From: Cryptomeria japonica
Taxonomy: Eukaryota > Streptophyta > Pinopsida > Cupressales > Cupressaceae
Assembly: GCF_030272615.1 (NCBI RefSeq)
Contig: NC_081414.1
Span: forward strand, 7,187,501 to 7,217,500
Direction of reading: 5' to 3'
Length of the DNA: 30,000 nt
Shown: positions 20,162 through 30,000 of the stretch, piece by piece
How the letters are laid out: every line of letters begins with the position of its first letter
How positions within the stretch are numbered: position 1 is the stretch's first letter
Notes under the pieces: model-generated
What the model was told of the DNA's origin: nothing
The model's input: the letters and a program-made list of their open reading frames with translations, nothing else
Database searches by the model: none
Translations under genes and position numbers: made by a program

Positions 20162-20194
20162 GGGGCAAAATCTTGCACCTAGCTGGGGGAAAAA
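20162..20194 (+). other. Possible secondary polypurine tracts
   Basis: GGGGCAAAAT at 20162-20171 is the same ten-mer that spans the end of the main polypurine tract and the first LTR base. GGGGGAAAAA follows at 20185-20194. Either could act as an extra plus-strand primer or be a relic of an older 3' end. Confidence 0.3.
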
Positions 20195-21085
20195 TTTACA
20201 ATCGTTTTGAGCTTAATCAAACAGGAAGAACAATAGTCAGGCAACTCTTATCAAGCAAAAATTGAGACATATCCAACATTGAACACGAGATCAATTGTCA
20301 ACCATCAAACTATCATATATTAGTATAAACACATTCACACAATTTTCAATGGATGATATCTTTTGGATAATGATTTTAACATGGTTGTTCAACTTTTCTA
20401 TCTTGATTTTCACTATCATGATTTCTGAGTGACTCCAGGATGTCTCTGACTAGAGGAACAAGGAAGGAACATGATATTTTTCTTGTCTGTTGTCTGTAAA
20501 TTAATCATTAATATATGCAAATTTGTCTGAGGACATGATCATCGGAGTATCATCGAAGACATTTCCAATTTGCGTATAGAAATGGTTAATACTGCCTATT
20601 TTATGCAAGCAACACTCAGGTCATCTTGGTTCAATTATACCTCGATGCTTGTGCTAACTTTCCATATCAAAATCCAGGAAAGTAGTGCTCAGGTCATCAT
20701 GGTTTAATTATACCATCAATGTTTGCACTCACTTCCGACATTTTAAAAAGCTCAATGATGACAAAACACAATAACCCAGTGACTAGTCCGGTCGTAGCTT
20801 TGCATTTAGCTTGCATTTCATTCTTGCATGGGATCCCGCATGCTCATTTTATCCAAGGTTAAATCTATCACAGGAATCATCAAGGTATCATCATAAGTGT
20901 ATACACAATCAGACTGATGATTCATCTCTCTCTAGATATTGTCGACCCAACGCAAATCTTATGCTACCCACTCAAATATGAATATATGAATCTTCCTGCA
21001 ACTTGATATCAACAAACTGTCAGTTCTTTGCTCAATCAACCTTATCAATTCTATCAATCGATCGCATCTAAATCAATTTTATCAT

Positions 21086-21217
21086 GTCTTATACAGGATG
21101 TATCTTTCCTAGAACCAAACGTTTGGATCAAGTCTTATACAGGATATATCATTCCTGAAACCAGATGCTTTGATCATCTTTGTCTTATACAGGAGGTGTC
21201 ATTATTGAAACCAGACT
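21086..21217 (+). repeat. Three direct repeats GTCTTATACAGGA...GAAACCAGA
   Basis: Copies begin at 21086, 21132 and 21182 (periods 46 and 50). Each runs GTCTTATACAGG, a TATC/TGTC word, then TGAAACCAGA or AGAACCAAAC. Confidence 0.75.
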
Positions 21218-21533
21218 AAATCTCAATTTTATCAATCTAATCATCTTATCAATTCAATCAAACTTTATCAATCATCACATCAAGAACCTCATCACCGTGA
21301 TTGTATAACTCACACTTTCATAAAAAACAGTTGCAGAAATCAGATCATTTCTAATCGGGACATCAATTTCGTAACACTCCACACACTCCAAAGGTCAATT
21401 ATCTCAATTGATCTCCCGAGGGGGCATCATCGTATCACAATTTATCAAACAATGTCTGGGGCATCTTATCGAACCAATATCATCATCAAAATGAGATTAT
21501 TTTTTGAATCAACGCGTCATCACACCTCGCTTC

Positions 21534-21547
21534 AAAGAGGGGCAAAA
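21534..21547 (+). other. Polypurine tract
   Basis: AAAGAGGGGCAAAA ends exactly at the first base of the 3' LTR, as required for plus-strand priming. A single C interrupts the purines. Confidence 0.85.
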
Positions 21548-22702
21548 TGTATACACCTAAAAATGGTCTGAAGATAATTAATTAAATAAACAATTATTTA
21601 ATTAATCCCCCTTCCTAATTTAATTGAATTCACTAGCAATTTGATTAAATTCTCCCTTTCATCTACTTATTAATAAATCTAAGGATTTATTCATTAAGTT
21701 CATTCCATAGTCCCCTTTGATTAATTAATTTAGATTAATTAATGCCCCCCCCATCCCCATTTCAATCAATTCTTCTAATCCCCTAATTAATTAAAACAAA
21801 TCAATTTATGAGCTGTTGAAAATTAATTAGTCTTTTCCTATTATTTGAATTTTTAAATTCAAATTACCCACATGCCTCCTAACTTCTAACCACCTAACCT
21901 AACCATCCCTCTAAATTAATCCATTCCACCTAACCTTAGGTTTAACCAACCCTATCCTATCTTGCACATCCTAACCTCCTATGGTGTGGATATTCTTCCC
22001 TTGAGACACATGGCACTTTGGCCACGTGTCTCCTTCCTTGGACACTTGCCCTCTCGTGAGAAAGGCTCCTTGACACTTGTCACCATAGAGATGACAAGTG
22101 TCCCTTCCTCCAACCTCTTCTCCAACCTCCTCCAATTTCACCCTTGATATCTTCAGACTCAATCTTGACCATTGATTCCTGCCACCTCACCCCTGGCCCT
22201 AGAAATACTGTAAATATTCCCCATTTTGGAGCACAAAGGATCCCATCTCATTATCAATTTAGACATTGTTACTCTAGGCGTATCATTTGAGCATTGTTGT
22301 TATAGGCAATTGCAATTTAGATTTAGCTTAATTTGATCATTTTCTAGCATAATTGTTGAATCATGTAGCTTAATCAATCTCTTTTCTAGCTTAATTGCAT
22401 CATGATCACAACTTAATCATGCATATCATTAGCTTAATTAGACTCTTGGATCAATCTAGCATAATCAATTTCATCTAGCTTTCATATCATTATCATTTCA
22501 AATCCTCCATCTAGGTGTAGTCAAGTCACTGGGATTGCTTATCCAAATCTGAGAGCAAATCCATACTCGCATCTCTTATGAGGTGATAGGTCGCTTTGTC
22601 ATGGTTCATCTTTCATTTTCTTCTTATTTGCTAACCATGCTTGTAATGATCTATTGGGTATTTGTGTTGCATCTGTAGGTATCACACTTCACAGACACGA
22701 CA
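21548..22702 (+). repeat. 3' LTR
   Basis: This copy is 1,155 bp, TGTATACACC to CAGACACGACA, colinear with 1772-2923. The U3 hairpin is at 22072-22102. The TATA box is altered to TGTAAATA at 22209. A CACGTG G-box is present at 22023-22028, where the 5' LTR has CACATG. The last 148 bases were copied again in the tandem duplication that follows. Confidence 0.95.
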
Positions 22703-23105
22703 TTATGTATATGCACATATGTGTGTGTGTGCCCCCCCTCCCCCCTTCTATTGTTTTCTATGGCAGGAGAATAATGTAATTCAGATGGGTGGGAACCTAG
22801 TATATATATGTGTATGTATGTATGTATGTATGTATGTATATGCAAATCCATACTCGCATCTCTTATGAGGTGATACGTCGCTTTGTCATGGTTCATCTTT
22901 CATTTGCTTCTTATTTGCTAACCATGCTTGTAATGATCTATTGAGTGTTTGTGTTGCAGCTACAGGTATCACACTTCACAGGCACGACATTATGTATATG
23001 TACATATATGTCTATGTGTGTGCCCCCACCATCCCCCCTTCTATTGTTTTCTATGGCAGGAGAATAGTGTAATTAAGATGGGTGGGAACCTAGTATATAT
23101 ATATA

Positions 23106-23128
<23 letters not shown>
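22555..23128 (+). repeat. 287-bp tandem duplication across the LTR/host junction
   Basis: Unit 1 (22555-22841) and unit 2 (22842 to about 23128) both run from GCAAATCCATACTCGC in the LTR, through the LTR end CACGACA, into flanking TTATGTATATG, a GTGTG/CCCCC tract, TTCTATTGTTTTCTATGGCA and GGTGGGAACCTAGTATATA. Because both units contain the same host flank, the duplication happened after insertion. Unit 2 matches the 5' LTR better near the end (GAGTGTTTGTGTTG, TTCACAGGCACGACA). Confidence 0.9.
22801..22841. repeat. (TATG)n microsatellite at duplication breakpoint
   Basis: TATATATATGTG followed by about seven TATG units ends where unit 2 of the tandem duplication begins, so the breakpoint lies in a simple repeat. 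Confidence 0.85.
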
Positions 23129-23146
<18 letters not shown>

Positions 23147-23174
23147 ATACATACATACATACATACATACATAC
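23096..23174. repeat. (TA)n (GT)n (ACAT)n compound microsatellite
   Basis: A short TA run, a GT run of about 18 units (23107-23143) and an ACAT/CATA run to 23174, ending at the LTR-like terminus TGGTGCAGG. Confidence 0.9.
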
Positions 23175-26100
23175 TGGTGCAGGAGCACCTAGATTTCTTG
23201 GTGAATTTTCACAAATTTGGAGTAAATGATCCTCATTGGGTCAATGAGTAAATAAAGGACTATTAAAATGTCCAAAAGTGTGTTTTAAGGTTATTTGTAG
23301 TTTGATTGTGATGCCGAAGCATCCAGGAGGGAAAATGAACAAAGGAGGACACCAAGGACTAAGGAGAGTGATATGACATCACTAGAGGTCAATTGGAATG
23401 TTTTGAAGCCTATAATGGCCTATTGTAATGTTGAATTCAATAAATTATGTAAAAATCCTAAAGGTCCTGATAAAGGCCTAAGGACCAAAATGCAATGTAA
23501 TAGGATGATGGAGTCTAGATAGGTTGGATAGGAGTTTATTGTGATTTAATGATCTTATTATGTCAAAATAAGTTGAATGGGATAGGTTTTAGTTGATTAA
23601 AAGTATTAGAAATAAAGTTGAAAATTCAAATTTTGAATTTCAACAACTAGTTCCAGTTTTGGTGGGAAATAAGTTTTAGAGTTGTTTTGACATTTTAATC
23701 ACTTGGATTAGTTGGAGATTGGTTGGAGTTGGTTGGGGAAGGTCTTATAAAGTCTCTAAAGTAATTTTTGTGTGGTTGGATGATGCTGGTACGGACTTGT
23801 ACGGACTGTCTCAGAAAATTAATTAAAAAAACTCTTTATTTGCTGTCAAATCCTTGTTTTTTCATGCTTTCTTTGCATTGAAAGGCTAAGGGATCATCAT
23901 TGCTGTACATTGGGGGTTTATTGGTTATTCCTTTGATGTATTGAGTGCATTTTTGAAGTCTTGAAAGTATCATATTTTTATTTATTGCTGACTGTCCCAG
24001 AAAAGACAGTGATTTTTTCACTAATTTGTGAATTCCCAAGCATGTAAGGATCCATCCTATGAATGTACAGGTCTGATTCTCATAGGATGGATGCAAAATA
24101 ACATGTACAATAGTTTACTAACCCATTATTGATAGGAAGGAGTGAAGAGTGCAGGTGTACACCATGGAAGTTGCATGAAAGTTGAAGAAAAGTGACTGGA
24201 AATGAGTGAAAATGAAGGCTAGAGTGTAGCAGCAGAGAATCTAATTGAACAAGGGGGGTATTTTATGCATTGAAGTGTCTAGACACACCATTTTAAAGGT
24301 TTTTGAACTTTGGTTGAGCCTTGGAAGTGATTGGAAGTGATATTTCTAGAAAGCCCTAGGGAAAAGGGTGATTTAGTGAGGTTTTTTTGGTGTTTGGGTA
24401 TCTAGGAGTGCAACCAAGACCTAAGACCTGAAAAATCCTTGGTTTGGGAACATAATAAGAGACTGTACAAAATGGTTTAATCTGGTGTTAAGTTTTGTTG
24501 GTACTTCCTTTGTAAAGTGGGTGGTTTTTAAGGCTAAAAAGGGGCACATTTGAGGACAGAAAAGGGTCCGTCCAAAACAACCTATATTTATTTTCTGATA
24601 TGTTTTGTAAAATCCAAATGGGTGTCTAAATATGTAATTTTTTTGTCAATTGTTTTGGGATGATTTGGAGAAAAGTTGAAAATACCCGATTTGGAGGCTA
24701 CAAGGAATAGAGCCTAGAAGAGCAAGTTTGGTTTATGAGTTTGAGTCTGAGTTTGGGGGTGTGTAGAACCTTGTCTTATGGTGTTTGGTGGGATGTTTTA
24801 AGACCAATAGAGGTGTTGGAACAAACCATTTTGATGTTATCCTTGGTTGGGTGTGTTGAGTTGAGTTTGGTTTTGAATCACCTAGCATGTAGAGGATCCT
24901 TTGATGTGTCTCCTTGAGTTGATTTAATCCTTAGGGAGAGTTCCAGAGTTGATCTCTCTGCATCAGATTGTCTCTAGTCTTAACTTATTTTCTTAGTTTT
25001 TGCCAATGTGCCTTTGTAAGCCTAAAATGGTATCATATAGAAAAATTGTGTAAAACTCCTTGTAAGGCCTCATAAGGATTTTGGAAATGTTGGTTTGATG
25101 TTAGGAAACCATCCTAGGGGGTTAAGAGTGTGTAGATTTGCACAAGTTGCAAAAATTCATTGTGGAGCAAAAGTTGTCATGTTTGTTTGACAACATTTTG
25201 CAACAATATGAGTGATTTCTGAAAAATACTCAAATCAGTGGTTAGAAGTCCGATGGGTGGTTGGTTGTGAGTGATTAGGCAAGGCCTTTCAAATCATTGT
25301 AAGTGGGTTGGAAGATCCAGATAACCAAATTCCTCAATAAGCAACTTCAAGCATTTTCTTGTTTTTACAAAATTTGGCAAATTGCTTATTGCAGTCCGTA
25401 CTGGATGGATTAGATTTTATATTGTACCTTCATGGGTGCTTAGTTTGTACTGGTGTGGTGATTAGAAACTACTTGTCATATTTCTTTGTTCAGATTTAAC
25501 TGTTGTTTTGAAATTATTTCTTATCTGACTGCTCTCAGCCTGAGCAAGGGATTTAAGCCCAAAAGAATGGCTCCAATTTGAATTTCCTTTGTGGTTCCTC
25601 TATGCCCTTAGGGATTCGAGTGATGGAGTCTGTAAATAGTGTAAATATTTCATTTTGTGTCTTGGAAGTTGCTTGGGATCATTTTTCCATCATTCTCTAG
25701 GCGAGCTCTGTCATAGCCCGGCTAGGAGCATGACTGTTATTGTCAATTTTTCTTGCAGGGGTGATCTAGTCTGATAGTGCCAAGTGTTTGGCATTGAAGT
25801 TGAGTTCTATATAGTCCTCCATTATGAGTAGGAAGATTTGACAATGTGTGAAGATTAGTAAAACCCATTGGAGAAAGCTATTAAGCCTAAAACCCTTCAA
25901 AAGAGCCAATTTGGGGGTCTTACTTGTACGGACAAATAAGACCACCTCATCCCCTAAATCCTAAAGAGTGTCCAAATGGGTATCGAGATCATAAAATATT
26001 TTAGGGTGTCCTTTGAAAGTTTTTTTGAGCAAATGAGAAAAATCCGTGAAGGTAGGGCTAAAAGGGGCTCATATGGCTACTAGGCCTTGAAAATAAGAAT

Positions 26101-26430
26101 CTATGATAGCGATAAGGAAATGAAGGGAAACAAACTTCAAAACCACATGGTAGGAGTTGTTAAACCATCTTAGACTCCTCCTAGTCCCGTGTAAGTGAAG
26201 AGTAAATAATTTGACATGTTGATGGTTGGACTTACTCTTGTGAGTCCTAACCTTGATTGAGTAACTAGAGTAAACACACTGATAGAGAGTTCTCCAAAGG
26301 ATTTTGGGAGGTTGATATTGGTTCAAACAACGAGAGAAGTGCACGGGACAAACAAGGAAGCCCACAATGAGACCTACTTCTAATGTATAAGTCAAATTGC
26401 ACTTCTTTGTGAGAGTCTCCCTATCACATA
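23175..26430 (+). other. 3.3-kb noncoding region with an LTR-like left terminus
   Basis: It begins TGGTGCAGGAGCACCTAG, matching 17 of 18 bases of the minus-strand start of the nested insertion in pol (17492-17509). No protein-coding signal is seen. It has TATAAAG near 23746, recurring GTACGGAC words (near 23791, 23801, 25922), an inverted repeat at 24050-24092, and a GTTGTCA...TTGACAAC pair near 25173-25196. I could not find a matching right end, so whether it is a long LTR, a truncated element or several fragments is open. Confidence 0.45.
24050..24092. repeat. 13-bp perfect inverted repeat
   Basis: ATCCATCCTATGA (24050-24062) pairs with TCATAGGATGGAT (24080-24092) across a 17-nt loop. No gene adjoins it. 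Confidence 0.7.
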
Positions 26431-26469
26431 CATACATATATACACATATATATATGTACACACACACAA

Positions 26470-26543
<74 letters not shown>

Positions 26544-26577
26544 TATGTACATACATATATAGATATACACATATGTA
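26428..26577. repeat. (TG)31 compound microsatellite
   Basis: ACATATATAC and ACACACAC precede a pure TG run at 26479-26541, followed by the non-simple stretch ATTATGTACATACATATATA and so on to 26577. The end abuts the hAT exon. Confidence 0.9.
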
Positions 26578-26973
<396 letters not shown>

Positions 26974-27440
26974 TCCGGCATGAATGTTACGTATAGAATC
27001 TCGAGCTCCCCTATTCTAGGTGAGCCCCACCAACATAACCCCCCACCCAACCCCACAACTACTTCACCACATTTCATTTATTCTGCCCTACAATTCTAAG
27101 GGCGCTATCCTTTCTATCATCAGTGGGAACTGTACTCGAGAAATCTTCGGCCGGTCAATCAATGAGGTGAACATCTACTACGATCACTAAGAAGGTATGA
27201 AGATCTACTACGATCATAAGGAGGAACTTGGGATTCAAGGGTCTCGATCACGTGGTTGGGATGCTTCGGGGTCTTGATCTGGAGCTAATGCATATGCGAT
27301 TGGGTAACTTGGGTATAGAAGCTATGGATCTACTATGTTTGGATCATTGGCTAAGGCGAGAAGATAGAATTCCCCAGTGCCAGTGCTGAATTCAATGTGC
27401 GGGGGGCCCTACAATTCTATGGCCCTACTATTCGGCTGGG
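26974..27440. other. GC-richer remnant of unknown origin
   Basis: Less AT-rich than its surroundings, but with stops in all frames. It holds a 30-bp direct repeat (GAACATCTACTACGATCA at 27169 and GAAGATCTACTACGATCA at 27199), and GCCCTACAATTCTA occurs twice (near 27087 and 27407). It could be a decayed transposon or gene fragment; I cannot assign it. Confidence 0.4.
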
Positions 27441-27448
27441 GTTGGGTG

Positions 27449-27672
27449 GGACTATATGTATATGTACATATGTGTATATCTATATGTGTATGTACATATT
27501 ATGTACATACATATATAGATATACACATATGTACATATATATACATATATATGTATGTGCATATACATATATACATACATACAGATATGTGTGTGTGTGT
27601 GTGTGTCCGTGTGTGTGTGTGTGTGTGTAAATGTATACACGCATGTAAATGTATATATGTATATATGCATAT
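27449..27672. repeat. Compound TA/TG/ATAC microsatellite
   Basis: Imperfect TATATG/ACATAT runs, a (TG)n tract with one CC interruption (27585-27627) and further ATGTAT units. Includes a 35-base stretch (27498-27532) also present at 26543-26577. Confidence 0.9.
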
Positions 27673-28290
27673 AAATGTGTTGCCCCCATATTTGGCATAC
27701 CTAAAATTTGAACTTCAAACCGGTCTCAATGTTGAATGAAGATCCAATAGGTGTTTATGCGTAAGCAGTGAACACGTGATCCAAGGTCGTTGCTAGTCAG
27801 AATATAAAAAAAATATGGATGAATTTTTTAAATTACCAAGAATTGAGGGAAATAATTTGATAGACATGTTCTTAGCATCATTTTGTGTCATGTGGCCAAT
27901 TTTCGCCTGAACCCAGTTCATAGTTTATCATATATTAAACTTTCAAATTTTGATGTCCCTCGCCCAAAGATGATTAAAATATCTCATCCTAGGTATCGTC
28001 ATGAGGAATAAATTATGGCATTTTCTCATTTCCCTACCATCAATATGTGTTTCAAATTTCAGAGCTTAATTCCTGACCGTTTGGAAGATATGGTCGTCTT
28101 TCCTAAGTTTGGGCATTAAATTTAAAATATTTAAATTATTTTTCAAATAAATAATTTAATATTTTAAATTATTTTAATATTTGAGGTCATTTAAGGAGGT
28201 ATAAGTTGTCTAAAAATGTCTTTTCCATTTCTCCTCTATTTCGCCTCCATGGTCGATGGTTTTTGAGGTCGAGGTCATTGTGTTTATAAG
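27673..28290. other. No recognisable feature
   Basis: AT-rich noncoding sequence. An AAATTATTT/TTTAAAT-rich patch lies at 28120-28180. No conserved frame or repeat family is recognised. Confidence 0.5.
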
Positions 28291-28294
28291 AAAT

Positions 28295-28473
28295 GGTTAA
28301 AGATGCTTCGTTTTCGAGCATTTTTAACCCATTTTCATAACCTCAAGAGGACAAAAAATAAAAAGGGTTAAGAATGCTCCAAAATGAAGCATTTATAACC
28401 TTATTTCCTAACCTTGCATGGGCCCACTTTGTCAAGAAGGTTAGAAATGCTCCATTCTAGAGCATTCTTAACC
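28295..28473. repeat. Three 35-nt palindromes at 71-73-bp spacing
   Basis: Units lie at 28295-28329, 28366-28400 and 28439-28473. Each has 13-base arms of the type GGTTAAGAATGCT / AGCATTCTTAACC (11-12 of 13 paired) and a 9-nt loop of unrelated sequence. Equal length and spacing mark them as one array. Confidence 0.75.
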
Positions 28474-28598
28474 TCCTCCATAAGAGTTATTTTTAAAAAA
28501 ATGCTTCAAACAACAGTATGGACATCTGGAGCATTCTTAACCTCCTCCATACAAGTTATTAAAAAAAAAAATTGCTTCAAACAACAGTATGGATATTC
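28461..28598. repeat. 69-bp tandem duplication
   Basis: AGCATTCTTAACCTCCTCCA...ATGCTTCAAACAACAGTATGG occurs from 28461 and again from 28530. It continues the 70-bp periodicity of the palindrome array with the left arms decayed. Confidence 0.8.
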
Positions 28599-30000
28599 AT
28601 CGAGGCATTAAAGAATAGAGGGAGTTAATTGCAGTTGCCCTGGAGACATGCATGCTAACCGTGGAAACAAGACTACATCACAAAACTGCATTGGTAGACA
28701 TAACTATACTACAGATTATGAAAGCATAGACATGTCATGAGTTATTGATATGTATACAAAATGTGGAAGGCGTAGCCAAGGCAAGTGGACTGGCTGACAG
28801 AACGTTTCAAAGAATGTGATTTCATAAACAATGCACGTGAGTTGTTTGGATTCATTTGCAATGTTACAGAATATGCAAGCATAGACAAAGCACATTGAGT
28901 TGTTTAATAGAATTCCATGGTTGTGGGAAATGTATGCAATGGTGGAAGCTTAGACACGGCAAGTGAATTTTTTGACAGAATGCCTTAAAGAAATGTGGTC
29001 TCATTTAATGCCATGATCACAAGATATGCACAAAATTGTGACGGTATTCATCAAAGCACAAAGGATAGAGGAATTTTGTTAGCTGTGGTAGTTGCAGCTG
29101 CTTTGGTAGACTTGATGCAGAACATGGATAGCATAGACATAGCACAGTGAACTGGTTGGCAAATGTGTCAAATTAATGATTGCATCTCACGACATGCCAT
29201 GATTGAAGAAATACATGTCGTGAAAGCGCAAACAATACACGTGAAGTGTTTGACAGAAGGTTGCAGAATGCAGATCGTGGGAGCATCACCAATATACATA
29301 TACATGTCGTGTTTGACAAATGTAGATTGTGGAAGCATAGACAATACACGTAAAGTGTTTGACATAACACTTGCACGCGACAGTTTAACAAAACGCTTCG
29401 AAGAGATGTCACCCCATCGAAGGCAATGATTGCATGGGCGGCATTAAATGCATCTTTTAAAAGACATTAGAAACTTGAGGCCAATGCAATCTGCAGGAGC
29501 AAAGCCAAAGCACACAACCGTTGCTCGCATCCTACCTGCCTATGCAAGAATACAAGTTTTCAAATCGGTTATGGATATTCATCAAAGCATCAAGGATAGA
29601 GGGATTTTGTGAAACGTTATGGTTGTAATTGCACTTGTATACATGTATGTGTGGATGTGCTCTCTCGGTGCACACATATTTTGCATTAATATGAACTCAT
29701 AATGTTGAAAAAGCCTCAAAATCTTTCCAACATATGCAAGTACATGGATTTGTGAAGCCTAATCCAAGTTTTCTACTTGGGCGTGCATGCAAAATGTCGT
29801 ACAACATAGAAAAATCTTGTGAATTGATGTGGTTTCACAAATACCATAATTGCAAGATATCAGTCAAAATGGGAAGCTTTGGGATAGGTCATCCACATGC
29901 ATAAAAGCACATTGAGTTATTTAACAGAATGCCATGAAATATATGCAATTTGGAAAGCTTAGACACAACATGTGAATTGTTTGACTGAATGCCTTAAAGA
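28590..30000 (+). pseudogene. Decayed PPR-type gene relic, internally repeated
   Basis: PPR proteins bind organellar RNA through tandem 35-residue repeats. Translating 28930-29034 piecewise gives GGSLDTASEFFDRMP, a stop, then RNVVSFNAMITRYAQN, the hallmark of a plant PLS-type PPR unit. Other traces are IHQSTKDRGILLAVVVAAAL near 29049, CGSIDNTRKVFD near 29329, and MDIHQSIKDRGIL near 29572. The phrase ATTCATC(A/G)A(A/G)GCA...GGATAGAGG occurs near 28594, 29047 and 29576, and AAAGCACATTGAGTTNTTTAA near 28888 recurs near 29905 (period about 1,017). Frames shift constantly and stops are frequent, so no product is possible. It runs off the window. Confidence 0.75.

Larger units (their letters stand above)
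19786..21533 (+). other. 3' untranslated region of the retrotransposon
   Basis: There is no conserved frame over 1.75 kb. Besides the 27-bp repeats it has a two-copy repeat of about 75 bp (GCTCAGGTCATC...TTAATTATACC, from about 20613 and 20686), a three-copy repeat at 21086-21217, and purine-rich stretches near 20162-20194. Its end carries GGGGGCATCA-like words before the polypurine tract. Confidence 0.65.
1772..22702 (+). mobile_element. Giant Ty3/gypsy LTR retrotransposon, Tat/Ogre type, defective
   Basis: Two direct LTRs (1772-2923 and 21548-22702), both starting TGTATACACC and ending CACGACA or CACGACA-like, bracket an 18.6-kb interior. The order is leader, extra ORF, gag, protease, reverse transcriptase, RNase H, second RNase H, integrase, polypurine tract. 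Integrase after RNase H is Ty3/gypsy order. The second, archaeal-type RNase H, the CxxH...H...C gag knuckle and a large ORF upstream of gag are known traits of the plant Tat/Ogre lineage. The 5-bp flanks are GTATG and TTATG, a 4/5 target duplication. Without the nested insertion at 15888-17509 the element is about 19.3 kb. It cannot be autonomous: stops, frameshifts and a lost catalytic motif affect gag, protease, RT and integrase. Confidence 0.95.

Noticed and set aside
23175-23192. Helitron 3' end (hairpin followed by CTAG)
   Set aside because: The hairpin directly abuts CTAG instead of lying about ten bases upstream, the next base is not T at either locus, and the 5-bp duplication around 15888-17509 does not fit Helitron insertion.
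22651-23251. Open frames across the duplicated LTR/host junction on both strands
   Set aside because: They consist of LTR and microsatellite sequence (His-Thr or Val-Cys repeats) and exist only because simple repeats lack stops.
26069-26467. 132-codon minus-strand open frame
   Set aside because: It begins inside a microsatellite, matches no family I recognise, and shows no conserved motif. I treat it as a chance frame.
27377-27739. 120-codon frame and antisense partners
   Set aside because: Made almost entirely of microsatellite-encoded Tyr-Ile, Val-Cys and His-Thr repeats.

Overview
The window looks like nuclear DNA of a seed plant with a large, repeat-rich genome. A gymnosperm (conifer-type) is my best inference. 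The reasons are low gene density, AT-rich sequence, long dinucleotide microsatellites, a roughly 21-kb Ty3/gypsy element of the Tat/Ogre type, and a decayed PPR-like gene relic. I see no intact host gene; every coding stretch is a transposon reading frame or a pseudogene.

Layout. Positions 1-1771 hold a degenerate GTAGTTAT repeat block, a TATA box and simple repeats, possibly the remnant of another LTR. Positions 1772-22702 are one giant LTR retrotransposon with two LTRs of about 1.15 kb that differ by eye at roughly one base in twenty. It sits in a microsatellite with an imperfect 5-bp target duplication (GTATG/TTATG). In order it carries: a 2.8-kb leader with structured and palindromic repeats; a large extra reading frame upstream of gag (5771-9412, over 1,200 codons in one frame with many stops); a spacer with its own TATA box; gag with a Tat-type zinc knuckle; protease; a G-patch; a long hydrophilic linker; reverse transcriptase; a degenerate Ty3 RNase H; a second RNase H with its D-E-D-D residues; integrase; a 3' untranslated region; and a polypurine tract. 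A 1.6-kb LTR-like insertion (15888-17509, flanked by ACCAT) splits reverse transcriptase from RNase H. The element is dead: it has many stops, several frameshifts in gag and protease, and YVGV in place of the YVDD catalytic motif.

From 22703 to 30000 the junction of the 3' LTR and host DNA is tandemly duplicated (period 287 bp). After it come noncoding DNA starting with an LTR-like terminus (23175), a hAT transposase pseudogene with a recognisable 108-bp intron and a TA microsatellite expanded inside its exon (26578-26973), more microsatellites, a regular array of 35-nt palindromes (28295-28473), and a heavily decayed PPR-type relic with internal repeats (about 28590-30000).

The most unusual signal is in the retrotransposon leader, 4598-5554. 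About fourteen 30-nt palindromes sit at 43-56-bp spacing. They share the core ACTTTAAAGT, and their arms change in a compensatory way from copy to copy, so pairing is kept although sequence is not.
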